This document shows, piece by piece, positions 44,497 to 53,535 of a DNA stretch of 64,000 bases; the stretch's first letter is position 1; every line of letters starts with the position of its first letter. The position numbers and the translations under genes were made by a program. Under the pieces are notes generated by a model. It saw nothing but the letters and a program-made list of their open reading frames with translations, had not been told where the DNA came from and ran no database searches. The stretch spans positions 16,889 through 80,888 of the forward strand of contig JADJGZ010000023.1 of assembly GCA_016707785.1 (NCBI GenBank), written 5' to 3'. The DNA comes from Bacteroidales bacterium. Lineage in GTDB: Bacteria; Bacteroidota; Bacteroidia; Bacteroidales; UBA4417.

Positions 44497-46110
44497 ATGG
44501 CTGAAACACGATATATTTTTACAACTGGTGGGGTTGCTTCTTCTCTCGGGAAGGGAATTATCTCATCATCACTGGCTAAACTATTGATAGCCAGAGGGTT
44601 CAAAGTTGCGATCCAAAAATTGGATCCATACATCAATATTGATCCCGGAACTCTTAATCCATATGAGCACGGAGAATGTTATGTTACCCAGGATGGTGCA
44701 GAAACAGATCTTGATCTTGGTCATTATGAAAGGTTCACCAATGTTCCTACCTCACAGGCAAACAATGTAACTACCGGACGAATTTACCAGGCTGTAATTG
44801 ATAAGGAAAGAAAGGGAGATTACCTTGGAGAAACTGTACAGGTTATTCCCCATATTACTGATGAGATCAAATATCGCATCAGGCTATTAGGGGCCGATGG
44901 GAAATATGATTTTGTTATTACCGAAATAGGAGGGACAGTCGGTGACATTGAATCCCTGCCCTATATTGAAGCTGTTCGTCAGATGAAATGGGAGTTGGGT
45001 AACCGTTGCCTGGTTATACACCTGACTTTGGTGCCTTACCTGGCATCATCAGGCGAACTCAAAACAAAGCCTACCCAGCACAGTGTAAAAACCTTGCTTG
45101 AATCTGGGGTTCAGCCGGATATTATCGTTTGCCGCACCGAAAAGCATCTCAACCAGGGATTAAGGAATAAAATTGCTTTATTCTGCAATGTGATACCTTC
45201 TGCTGTCATTGAGTCAATAGATGTTGAAACCATTTATGACGTCCCGTTGCTCATGCGTGACGAGAAACTGGACCAGGTGGTGCTTGAGAAGATGCAGGTC
45301 CCCATTCGGAAAGAGCCTGATTTATCGCTTTGGGAAGAATTTCTCTATAAACTGAAGCATCCGAAAGGAGAAGTAAACATTGGCCTGATAGGAAAATACG
45401 TTGAATTGAAGGATGCCTATAAGTCAATCAGTGAGTCTTTTATTCATGCCGGAGCTGCAAATCAGTTCAAGGTTAATGTAATAATGGTTCATTCTGAAGC
45501 CATAAATTCAAAAACGGTCAGGCAAATTCTTGAAAAACTGGATGGCATACTTGTAGCACCTGGTTTTGGTGCAAGAGGGATTGATGGAAAAATTCTTGCC
45601 ATTAAATTTGCCAGGGAAAACAAAATTCCTTTTATGGGCATTTGCTTAGGTATGCAGTGTGCCGTTATTGAGTTTGGCAGAAATGTGCTCGGATTGAAAG
45701 ATGCTCATTCAACAGAAATGAATCCGGATACGCCCTATCCTGTTATTGACATTATGCCTGATCAAAAGGACCTCGATAAAAAAGGCGGTACAATGCGTCT
45801 TGGAAGCTGGCCCTGCACTGTTGAAAAAGATTCCAAAGCCTTTGATGTTTATGGTGTTACAGATATTGCTGAACGTCACAGGCATCGTTATGAATTTAAT
45901 AATGCTTTCAGAGAGCAATATGAAAAGGCCGGGATGAAACTGGTTGGGATCAATAAAGATAAAAACCTGGTTGAAATGATTGAATTAAAGGATCATCCAT
46001 GGTTTATTGCTGTGCAGTTCCACCCGGAATACCGCAGCACTGTTGCCAGTCCACATCCACTTTTTGTGCATTTTGTTGAAGCGGCTATCGAACATCTGAA
46101 AAGAAAATAG
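44497..46110 (+). CDS. pyrG: CTP synthase PyrG
   Basis: A 537-residue enzyme that aminates UTP to CTP using glutamine. The N-terminal synthase domain has FTTGGVASSLGKGI, KLDPYINIDPGTLNPYEHGE and HSVKTLLESGVQPDIIV. The C-terminal class I glutamine amidotransferase domain has the oxyanion and nucleophile region APGFGARG and MGICLGMQCAV (catalytic Cys), and the His/Glu pair in QFHPEYRS. Length matches the family. A terminator follows, so it is probably monocistronic. Confidence 0.97.
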   Translation: MAETRYIFTTGGVASSLGKGIISSSLAKLLIARGFKVAIQKLDPYINIDPGTLNPYEHGECYVTQDGAETDLDLGHYERFTNVPTSQANNVTTGRIYQAVIDKERKGDYLGETVQVIPHITDEIKYRIRLLGADGKYDFVITEIGGTVGDIESLPYIEAVRQMKWELGNRCLVIHLTLVPYLASSGELKTKPTQHSVKTLLESGVQPDIIVCRTEKHLNQGLRNKIALFCNVIPSAVIESIDVETIYDVPLLMRDEKLDQVVLEKMQVPIRKEPDLSLWEEFLYKLKHPKGEVNIGLIGKYVELKDAYKSISESFIHAGAANQFKVNVIMVHSEAINSKTVRQILEKLDGILVAPGFGARGIDGKILAIKFARENKIPFMGICLGMQCAVIEFGRNVLGLKDAHSTEMNPDTPYPVIDIMPDQKDLDKKGGTMRLGSWPCTVEKDSKAFDVYGVTDIAERHRHRYEFNNAFREQYEKAGMKLVGINKDKNLVEMIELKDHPWFIAVQFHPEYRSTVASPHPLFVHFVEAAIEHLKRK

Positions 46111-46126
46111 CCATGTAATACAGGGT

Positions 46127-46162
46127 AAAAGCGGATTGGTTAAGCCATTCCGCTTTTTTTTA
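46127..46162 (+). terminator. Terminator after pyrG
   Basis: AAAAGCGGA (46127-46135) pairs with TCCGCTTTT (46149-46157), with a 13-base loop and a T run. It separates pyrG from yidC. Confidence 0.8.
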
Positions 46163-46193
46163 TTGATACCGTCATTCCATTACTCGTTGCTCA

Positions 46194-46222
46194 TTGAAGG
46201 GAAGGAACATTTTGTATCTTTG
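46194..46222 (+). promoter_or_regulatory. yidC promoter
   Basis: TTG (46194-46196), an 18-base spacer and TATCTTTG (46215-46222) followed by CGCCCC give a good -33/-7 pair. The ATG at 46256 is 33 bases downstream, which rules out the earlier open-frame start at 46136. Confidence 0.6.
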
Positions 46223-46255
46223 CGCCCCCAAATAGATAATAGAAAGAACATTTCA

Positions 46256-48163
46256 ATGAGTAGATCGAATATTATTGGCCTGGTTGTTATCATGGCCCTT
46301 CTGATTGGCTATAGCTTATTTATGACTCCTTCGAAGGAGGAAATGCAGGAAGCCAGGAAAAAGGCTGATTCCATTGCTAAAGTTGAGCAAGTTGAAGCTG
46401 CTATCCAGTCGGCACAACAAAAAATTCAAAAGACCATACAGGACTCATTATCCAGGTTGCCCAAGGATACCCTACAATCATTGGCTGTTGAGAAGTTCGG
46501 GGCTTTCGCCAATTCTACCCAGGGTAAAAATCAATTCTATGTTATAGAAAATGAGGTTCTTAAGCTGAAAATTTCTGCCAAGGGAGGATCGGTCTTTTCT
46601 GCTGAACTGAAAGACTTCAAAACCCATGATACCTTGCCTTTGGTTATCTCACGCGGTGATTCATCAGTCTTTGGATTCGAGTTTAATACCGAAGATCTGA
46701 AGTCAGTTAATACCAATGATTTATTTTTCCAACGCGTCGCATCTGATGCTAATCTTTCTGATTCCCTTTTTGTAAAAGGCAAGGACTCCTTACAATTTGC
46801 CCTTCGGCTCTATCCTTCAGGCAGCGACAGTGTTTCCGGACAATCCGGATATATTGAATACCTGTATACCCTGAAAGGAAATGAGTATATGGTTGGTTTC
46901 TCAGTAAGGTTTGTCGGCCTTAAAGGGATTGTTGCTCAAAATACCCAGGACTTACTTCTAACCTGGAATACTGATCTTTATCAACAGGAGAAGAGTTTTA
47001 AGAATGAACTCACCCAGTCGACCATCTATTACATGGATAATACAGGAGATGTGAACTATCTTACTGAAACCAGTGATGAGAAGGAGCGGGTGAATACTCC
47101 GGTTAAATGGGTTTCATTCAAAGACCAGTTCTTTTCAGCCACTTTAATTGCCCCGGATAAATTTGAAAGTACTGATCTGGAAACTATTTCACATGAAGAG
47201 AGTGATGCCAGGCTGCTCAAAACCATGAAAGCCTCTTTCACTTTGCCATATAATCCTACAGGTGACCAGGCCTATAATATGCGTTGGTTCTTTGGTCCCA
47301 ATAAATATAAACTAATGCGGGGCTATGATTTAAGCCTGGAACGCCAGATTCCATTGGGATGGAGCTTCTTTCTCATGCAATGGATCAACCGTTTTGCCGT
47401 ATTACCAGTCTTCAACTGGCTTGAAAGTTTTGATATCAACTATGGGATTATTATTCTTATCCTTACGGTACTGTTGAAGATAGTATTATTCCCTGTTGCC
47501 TGGAAGACTTATATTTCATCTGCCAAAATGAGGATTCTTAAGCCAGAGGTAGAAGAAATTAATGCTAAGTATCCTAAGAAAGAGGATGCGATGAAAAAGC
47601 AACAGGCAGTCATGTCATTATATAAGAAGGCGGGAGCCAATCCAATGTCAGGATGTGTACCTATGTTGCTCCAATTCCCGATTCTTATAGCTTTATTCCG
47701 GTTCTTCCCGGCATCCATAGAACTCCGGCAGGAATCCTTCCTTTGGGCCCATGACTTATCAAGTTATGATTCTGTTTTGAACCTGCCTTTTACCATTCCT
47801 TTTTATGGGGATCATGTAAGTTTATTCTGCCTGCTCATGACCATTTCTACCATTATTTATACGAAAATGAATAATGATATGATGGGTTCAACAAATCAGC
47901 TTCCAGGTATGAAGACCATGATGTATCTCATGCCAATCATGTTCCTCGGATTTTTCAACAGTTATTCTTCAGGTTTGAGTTACTATTACCTGCTGGCCAA
48001 CCTGTTTACATTTGCCCAGATGTATTTTATTCGTAGGATGGTGAATGAAGATAAACTTCATGCAAGGATCCAGGAAAACAAGAAAAAACCTGTGGTAAAA
48101 TCAGGATTCCAGAAACGCCTGGAAGAAATGGCTAAGAAACAAGGATATCAGACTAAGAAATAA
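46256..48163 (+). CDS. yidC: Membrane protein insertase YidC
   Basis: I start at ATG 46256 (MSRSNIIGLVVIMALLIGYSL), downstream of the promoter and matching the family's N-terminal helix; the frame is open from 46136. The 635-residue protein inserts and folds inner-membrane proteins, with Sec or alone. After helix 1 comes a charged coiled-coil-like linker, a large periplasmic beta domain (about residues 90-360) and a five-helix insertase core (NYGIIILILTVLLKIVLFP, KAGANPMSGCVPMLLQFPI, MKTMMYLMPIMFLGFFNSYSSGL). A basic C-terminal tail follows. It is convergent with mqnA, about 80 bp away. Confidence 0.95.
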   Translation: MSRSNIIGLVVIMALLIGYSLFMTPSKEEMQEARKKADSIAKVEQVEAAIQSAQQKIQKTIQDSLSRLPKDTLQSLAVEKFGAFANSTQGKNQFYVIENEVLKLKISAKGGSVFSAELKDFKTHDTLPLVISRGDSSVFGFEFNTEDLKSVNTNDLFFQRVASDANLSDSLFVKGKDSLQFALRLYPSGSDSVSGQSGYIEYLYTLKGNEYMVGFSVRFVGLKGIVAQNTQDLLLTWNTDLYQQEKSFKNELTQSTIYYMDNTGDVNYLTETSDEKERVNTPVKWVSFKDQFFSATLIAPDKFESTDLETISHEESDARLLKTMKASFTLPYNPTGDQAYNMRWFFGPNKYKLMRGYDLSLERQIPLGWSFFLMQWINRFAVLPVFNWLESFDINYGIIILILTVLLKIVLFPVAWKTYISSAKMRILKPEVEEINAKYPKKEDAMKKQQAVMSLYKKAGANPMSGCVPMLLQFPILIALFRFFPASIELRQESFLWAHDLSSYDSVLNLPFTIPFYGDHVSLFCLLMTISTIIYTKMNNDMMGSTNQLPGMKTMMYLMPIMFLGFFNSYSSGLSYYYLLANLFTFAQMYFIRRMVNEDKLHARIQENKKKPVVKSGFQKRLEEMAKKQGYQTKK

Positions 48164-48244
48164 TAAAATCTCCCAGGTATCTGGCTTTATTTCCCCGCTT
48201 TTTCTGAGAAAAGAAAGGGGTATGATCATCTGGCAGAGTTTTTA

Positions 48245-49018
48245 TTACCTGTTGATCGGTACTTTTACAAGGTCTTCTTTGAAGTAGGAGAGGAATAGGT
48301 CCAGCCCTTTTCGTTTTTCATCATCAAAAGAGAAACTGATATCGCTTTCGAGGTATTTCAAAAGTGCTGATTCGCTAATCATGAGATTTCTTGCAAGATG
48401 AATGGAGTCTTTAGTATGATTGACGCCCCAGCTAAGTGCTTCATCAAACTGCCTGATAAAGATTTCCGGTAGCTCTTTAAGCGTTGCCCAGGCTGCAAAT
48501 ACAAAGGGCAATCCGGTAAATGCAAACCAGGCACCAGCGAGGTCATGGCAATACTTGTAATTCCGGCAGGCCCCAAATGTTTTATCTCCGATCAGAACAA
48601 CTCCTTCATCCATTCCTGGTATTGTAATTGGATGGTCCCCCAGGCTCACCCATTCAACCTGTATTTGCCAGTACCTTTTTGCCAGGATCCTGACAAGGTT
48701 AACAGAAGTTAATGAGTCGGTATCAAGGTAAATCTTTTTTAATTTATTAAGGGGGGAATTTGTAAGGAGTAAAACTGTTTTAACGTTTCCTGCAGCACCG
48801 ATACAATAATTACCAATGAGTTGATATTCATTAAGTCCGGGTAAGGCTCCTACCGGGATCAGGCTTAGATCCGCTGATCCGTCCATGAGTTTCCTGGCAC
48901 AGGCAGAGGGAACATCCAGATTCAATTCATAACCTTCAAGCAGGCCTGAGTTGAGTATCCCATGAATCAAGGGTAATGTGTTGTAATAAGAAACGGCAGA
49001 TATCCTGATTTTGTCCAT
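48245..49018 (-). CDS. mqnA: Menaquinone biosynthesis protein MqnA (chorismate dehydratase-like)
   Basis: A 257-residue protein of the MqnA/MqnD fold, related to periplasmic binding proteins. It starts MDKIRISAVSYYNTLPLIHG and contains ADLSLIPVGAL, NVKTVLLLTNSPL and GVVLIGDKTF. MqnA dehydrates chorismate in the futalosine route to menaquinone, which is used by many Bacteroidota. The ATG at 49018 is chosen because a -7 element lies at 49036-49043; the ATG at 49027 would be almost leaderless. No other mqn gene is in the window. Confidence 0.88.
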   Translation of the reverse strand: MDKIRISAVSYYNTLPLIHGILNSGLLEGYELNLDVPSACARKLMDGSADLSLIPVGALPGLNEYQLIGNYCIGAAGNVKTVLLLTNSPLNKLKKIYLDTDSLTSVNLVRILAKRYWQIQVEWVSLGDHPITIPGMDEGVVLIGDKTFGACRNYKYCHDLAGAWFAFTGLPFVFAAWATLKELPEIFIRQFDEALSWGVNHTKDSIHLARNLMISESALLKYLESDISFSFDDEKRKGLDLFLSYFKEDLVKVPINR

Positions 49019-49035
49019 TGTGATCATTCCTGCGA

Positions 49036-49043
49036 CAAATATA
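49036..49043 (-). promoter_or_regulatory. -7 promoter element before mqnA
   Basis: On the minus strand TATATTTG matches the -7 consensus, 17 bases ahead of the ATG at 49018. The -33 element is unclear. Confidence 0.4.
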
Positions 49044-49164
49044 GTTGTTTGACGAAAAGGTTGGTGATTTTCTCTGCTGCTTTCCTATAACTGATAGATA
49101 AGATTTTTAGTGAATTTTGATTGAAAAGTGCCATACTATAGTGAGTTAAATAAAGAAAAATTCC

Positions 49165-49172
49165 TACCTTTG
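49165..49172 (+). promoter_or_regulatory. -7 promoter element before rpsA
   Basis: TACCTTTG followed by CACCCC is the strong form of the -7 element often seen ahead of ribosomal-protein genes in this phylum. It implies a leader of about 110 bases before the rpsA ATG, long enough for autoregulation by S1. Confidence 0.55.
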
Positions 49173-49287
49173 CACCCCAATTTACCATAGCTGTATTTTG
49201 TCCATCCGGGAGCAACTACATCTTATGGTATGAGAAACAAACTAATGTTAAACCGGTCTCCCCGGAAGACCCCATTAATAATAATTC

Positions 49288-51333
49288 ATGAGTGACGAAA
49301 CAAAATTGAACGACGATCTGAATGAGGTTGAAAAGCCTATTGAGGATGTTGTTGAAGAGACAACAGAAGTAAAAGCAGAAGAAGTAGCAGTTGAAGAACC
49401 AAAAGCAGAAGAAGTAGTTGCTGAAGAAGCAAAAGCTGAAGAAGTGATTGCCGAGGTTGAAGAAGTGAAAGAGGTTCCTGCACCTGTTGAAGAAGTTAAG
49501 TCTGCACCAGTTGCAGAAAAGCCGGCAGAGAAAGTTGTTGAAGTTCCTGAAGTTCCTGTTGAATTCGACTGGAATGCTATTGGAAAGAAACATGAAGCTT
49601 ATCCCGCAGCTGAGCGTAAACGCCTTGAAGATCTCTATGAAAAAACCATGAGTTCAATAGGTGATCACGAAGTTGTAGATGGAACTGTTGTTGGCATCAA
49701 TAACCGTGAAGTTGTTGTAAATATTGGTTTCAAATCCGATGGTGTTATTGCTATCTCTGAAACCAGGTACAATCCTGCACTTAAGATAGGCGATATTATT
49801 GAAGTCTATGTTGAAAACCAGGAAGATATGGGTGGCCAGTTACAGCTTTCACACAAGAAAGCCCGTATACTCAGGTCATGGGAGCGCGTTAATGAAGCAT
49901 TTGAAAAGAATGAAATCATCAATGGATATGTTAAGTGCCGTACCAAAGGTGGCTTAATTGTTGACATTTTTGGTATTGAAGCTTTCCTCCCGGGTTCCCA
50001 GATTGATGTGAAGCCTATCCGCGATTACGATCAGTTCGTTGATAAGGTTATGGAATTCAAGATTGTTAAGATCAACCAGGAATACAAGAATGTGGTTGTA
50101 TCTCATAAAGCCCTTATTGAAGATGAACTCGAAGCTCAAAAAGCCGAAATTATCTCCAAACTTGAAAAAGGACAGGTTCTTGAAGGAACAGTTAAAAATA
50201 TTACTTCCTACGGTGTATTTATCGACCTCGGCGGTGTTGATGGACTTATCCATATCACTGACCTCTCATGGGGACGTATTAACCATCCGGAAGAAATCGT
50301 TCAGCTCGATCAGAAACTTAATGTATGTATTCTTGATTTCGATGAAAACAAGAAGCGTATCGCACTCGGTCTCAAACAACTTACTCCTCATCCATGGGAT
50401 TCACTTACATCAGATCTCAAAGTGGGAGATAAGGTTAAAGGCCGCGTAGTTGTAATTGCAGATTACGGCGCTTTCGTTGAAATTACCACAGGCGTTGAAG
50501 GTCTGATTCACGTTTCAGAAATGTCATGGAGCCAGCATTTACGCACAGCTCAGGACTTCCTGAAAGTTGGAGACGAGGTAGAAGCAGTTGTTCTTACCCT
50601 TGATCGCGACGAACGCAAAATGTCGCTGGGTATCAAACAGCTCATTCCAGATCCATGGACTGATATTCTTAAGAGGTATCCTGTTGGATCAAAGCATGAA
50701 GCTACCGTTCGTAACTTCACCAACTTTGGTATCTTCGTTGAGCTGGAAGAAGGTGTTGATGGTCTCATCCACATTAGTGACCTCTCATGGAGCAAGAAAA
50801 TTAAACATCCTGCAGAATTCACCAAGATCGGAGAAAAGATCAATGTTGTGGTTCTCGATGTTGATGTTGAAAATCGCCGCCTGAGTCTTGGTCATAAACA
50901 ACTTGAAGAAAACCCATGGGATGTTTTTGAAAGCATCTTTACCGTTGGTTCAATTCATAAAGGCACCATCGTTAACTCAGCAGAAAAGGGAGTTATCGTT
51001 GCCCTTCCATATGGAGTAGAAGGTTTCGCACCACTGCGCCATGTACAGAAGGAAGATAATTCAACTGCGAAAGTTGATGAAACCCTTGATTTCAAAGTAA
51101 TTGAATTCTCAAAGGAAAATAAGAAAATCATTCTTTCACATTCACGTATGCACCAGGATACCAAGGCTGCTGATAAAGCCAAGGATGAAAAGGAAAAGGA
51201 GAGTGCAGAAATGAGCACCAAACGTGCTGTGAAGAAACTGAAGGACGGTCTGGAAAAGACTACCCTCGGGGATCTTGATGCTCTTGCTAACCTTAAAGCT
51301 TCAATGGAGAAATCAGAAGAAGAATCGAAGTAA
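49288..51333 (+). CDS. rpsA: 30S ribosomal protein S1
   Basis: A 681-residue RNA-binding protein that helps load mRNA on the 30S subunit. An acidic N-terminal extension (about residues 10-90) is made of degenerate KAEEV/VAEE repeats. Six S1 (OB-fold) domains then follow, starting at about residues 125, 205, 290, 375, 460 and 545; domains 3-5 share the GLIHI/V-S/T-D/E-x-SW pattern. A charged helical tail ends the protein. Bacteroidota use few Shine-Dalgarno sites, so S1 is probably important for initiation here. A terminator follows. Confidence 0.95.
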   Translation: MSDETKLNDDLNEVEKPIEDVVEETTEVKAEEVAVEEPKAEEVVAEEAKAEEVIAEVEEVKEVPAPVEEVKSAPVAEKPAEKVVEVPEVPVEFDWNAIGKKHEAYPAAERKRLEDLYEKTMSSIGDHEVVDGTVVGINNREVVVNIGFKSDGVIAISETRYNPALKIGDIIEVYVENQEDMGGQLQLSHKKARILRSWERVNEAFEKNEIINGYVKCRTKGGLIVDIFGIEAFLPGSQIDVKPIRDYDQFVDKVMEFKIVKINQEYKNVVVSHKALIEDELEAQKAEIISKLEKGQVLEGTVKNITSYGVFIDLGGVDGLIHITDLSWGRINHPEEIVQLDQKLNVCILDFDENKKRIALGLKQLTPHPWDSLTSDLKVGDKVKGRVVVIADYGAFVEITTGVEGLIHVSEMSWSQHLRTAQDFLKVGDEVEAVVLTLDRDERKMSLGIKQLIPDPWTDILKRYPVGSKHEATVRNFTNFGIFVELEEGVDGLIHISDLSWSKKIKHPAEFTKIGEKINVVVLDVDVENRRLSLGHKQLEENPWDVFESIFTVGSIHKGTIVNSAEKGVIVALPYGVEGFAPLRHVQKEDNSTAKVDETLDFKVIEFSKENKKIILSHSRMHQDTKAADKAKDEKEKESAEMSTKRAVKKLKDGLEKTTLGDLDALANLKASMEKSEEESK

Positions 51334-51358
51334 TTCTTTCTTATTATACTTCATCATT

Positions 51359-51393
51359 GCAGGGGCCGGATTATCTCCGGCCTCTGCTTTTTT
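51359..51393 (+). terminator. Terminator after rpsA
   Basis: GCAGGGGCCGGA (51359-51370) pairs with TCCGGCCTCTGC (51376-51387), with one G-T wobble, a 5-base loop and T6. Confidence 0.9.
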
Positions 51394-51441
51394 AAGCCGA
51401 TATCATTTTTTTGCTGATCTTTATAGTCCGAATACTGTGTT

Positions 51442-52359
51442 ATGTTCAAATTCAATGTTACCATCCTGGGAAGCAGTTCCGCAATCCCGACTTCTGAACG
51501 GAACCCGACATCACAGTTGGTAAATCACAATGAACACCTTTTCCTTCTCGATTGTGGTGAAGGCACACAAGTGACTCTCCGGCGAATGCACATCCATTTT
51601 CAGAAGATTAATCATATTTTCATCAGTCATTTGCATGGTGATCACTTCTTTGGACTTATCGGACTTATTTCATCGATGCATTTATTAGGCAGAAGTAAGC
51701 CCCTGCATGTTTACGGCCCGCCTGAATTACACGCTATTATTGATCTCCAGCTGAAAGTTTCACTCACTGAACTGATATATCCTTTCTTCTTTCACCCCAC
51801 CCAGGCAATTAGTCCGGAAGTATTATTCGAAGATTCTACTCTCAAAGTGGTAAGTTTCCCGATGCTTCACCGGATTCCGACAACAGGATTCCTTTTTGAG
51901 GAAAAGCCGGGAGAACGAAGGATTAAAAAGGAACTGATCGAGGAATTTGAGATTCCTGCTCACCTTCTGGCAAGAATAAAACATGGTGAAGGGTTTACGG
52001 ATGCAAAAGGGAATTATCACACTTATGAAGAATTGACAATTCCTCCATACCCGGCCAGGAGTTATGCATTCTGTTCTGATACTGCCTATTTCGAAGAAAT
52101 TTTACCTGTCATCAGCAAGGCTGATCTGATGTATCATGAAACTACTTTTCTGCATAACCGTGCTGTAAATGCCGCTGAAAAGTTCCATTCAACAGCCATT
52201 GAAGCAGCTACAATAGCCTTAAAAGCAAATGTTAAACAGCTTATCATAGGCCATTATTCAGCCAGGTATGATGACCTGCAACCATTGTTGGAAGAGGCTC
52301 GAAGTATTTTCCCCGCTACTGAACTGGCTATTGAAGGCGAAAGGTTTCAGATCGGCTGA
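51442..52359 (+). CDS. rnz: Ribonuclease Z
   Basis: A 305-residue metallo-beta-lactamase-fold endonuclease that matures the 3' ends of tRNA precursors. The zinc motif HLHGDHFFGL (about residues 60-69) is complete, with the early DCGEGTQ, HRIPTTGFLFEE, CSDTAYFEEI and the final GHYSARY. The ATG at 51442 gives the expected start MFKFNVTILGSSSAIP. It follows the rpsA terminator and is convergent with the chitinase gene. Confidence 0.95.
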   Translation: MFKFNVTILGSSSAIPTSERNPTSQLVNHNEHLFLLDCGEGTQVTLRRMHIHFQKINHIFISHLHGDHFFGLIGLISSMHLLGRSKPLHVYGPPELHAIIDLQLKVSLTELIYPFFFHPTQAISPEVLFEDSTLKVVSFPMLHRIPTTGFLFEEKPGERRIKKELIEEFEIPAHLLARIKHGEGFTDAKGNYHTYEELTIPPYPARSYAFCSDTAYFEEILPVISKADLMYHETTFLHNRAVNAAEKFHSTAIEAATIALKANVKQLIIGHYSARYDDLQPLLEEARSIFPATELAIEGERFQIG

Positions 52360-52409
52360 TTTGAAAATGTCTGACCAACCCTATGTATTTCCTTTTGCAG
52401 GTTTATTGA

Positions 52410-53525
52410 TTATTTTGAAGTCAGGGTTTGATATATGGTATCCAGCAATCCTCCTGAATATTTATCTCCGCCAAGGGACCAAAACATGATTCCTCCCAGC
52501 GAATTTTCCATCACATACCTGGATTTTAACTCTATCGATTGTTTATCGTCGTATGTGGCAAACAGTTTCTTTTCTGCATTGTAACTATAGGGTGCCATGG
52601 CTACCGGATCCCAGAAATGATTAAAGCCGGAATCCTTATCTAAATAGGTGTCGAAATTCTTGAAATTTACATAGTCACTAAATTGACATTCCTGGTAAAG
52701 TCCATTATTCGCAGAAGCCACACCTTTAAATACCCTGGCATAAAAAGCAGCGCCAATGATCATTTTTTGCCTTGGAACACCAAGAGAATCAAGGTATCTG
52801 ACGACATAATCCGTTGAATTCATTTGTTCCGGTGTTGAGTACAATGAGGTGTGATGCCCGCTTTTAGTACTATAGCCATTAATTATATCATAGGTCATCA
52901 GGTTGACATAATTGAGATGAGGCATCACCTTACTCCACTCTATCGATTCGTCAAGAAATTGCTTAAAACCGCCTGCAGCAAAACTCAACTCATATTCCGG
53001 TCCTAATACTTCCCTGAGTTGAAGGATCAAAGCGGTAAAATTAGGTTTATCTTCAGGGGTATACTTGAAGCCGGGGATGGATGCAATGGCAGGGTATTCC
53101 CAGTCAAGATCCAATCCGTCAGCCTTATATTTTTCCAGAAGATGTTTAACTGAAAGTGCAAACTCCATTCTTCCTGCTTCTGTAGAAAAAACATCCGGGC
53201 ATGTTGGACAACCACCCCAGCCTCCTAACGACAGTATTACTTTTAGTGATGGATTCCTCTCTTTGAGCGCTACTAATTCAATAATACTTGAGCTGTCATT
53301 GGGTTTATCCAATAATTTATTGCCTTCAAGATGAAGGAAACTATAGATGATATGGGTGAGTTTCTCAACAGGATATTCTGCTGCATCATTCCCTCTACCC
53401 ATATAATAAGCGATTACTGCATATTTACTGCTGCCCTGGGCAAATATCTTACCTGGGATTGCACTTGTGAGAATGAAAACCAGCAGACTAGCTATTATAC
53501 TTCTCATTAAAAACTTCCTCTTCAT
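52410..53525 (-). CDS. Secreted GH18 (chitinase-like) glycoside hydrolase
   Basis: A 371-residue protein with a signal peptide (to about residue 30, GKIFAQ) and a GH18 TIM barrel. The family motif DGLDLDWEYP carries the DxDxE residues Asp139, Asp141 and the acid Glu143. SLGGWGG (about 99-105) and the late MFWSLGGDKYSG are further GH18 landmarks. It probably cleaves chitin or N-acetylglucosamine-containing glycans; an endo-beta-N-acetylglucosaminidase role is also possible. There is no carbohydrate-binding or T9SS domain. It is the last gene of a minus-strand run after the M28 peptidase, 10 bp away. Confidence 0.9.
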   Translation of the reverse strand: MKRKFLMRSIIASLLVFILTSAIPGKIFAQGSSKYAVIAYYMGRGNDAAEYPVEKLTHIIYSFLHLEGNKLLDKPNDSSSIIELVALKERNPSLKVILSLGGWGGCPTCPDVFSTEAGRMEFALSVKHLLEKYKADGLDLDWEYPAIASIPGFKYTPEDKPNFTALILQLREVLGPEYELSFAAGGFKQFLDESIEWSKVMPHLNYVNLMTYDIINGYSTKSGHHTSLYSTPEQMNSTDYVVRYLDSLGVPRQKMIIGAAFYARVFKGVASANNGLYQECQFSDYVNFKNFDTYLDKDSGFNHFWDPVAMAPYSYNAEKKLFATYDDKQSIELKSRYVMENSLGGIMFWSLGGDKYSGGLLDTIYQTLTSK

Positions 53526-53535
53526 ACTTCTATTT

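Noticed and set aside
46136..46255. Upstream extension of yidC
   Set aside because: It contains the pyrG terminator and the yidC promoter, so it cannot be coding for YidC.
49360..49500. DNA-level tandem repeats as a CRISPR or satellite array
   Set aside because: They are degenerate in-frame codon repeats within rpsA, with no spacers.
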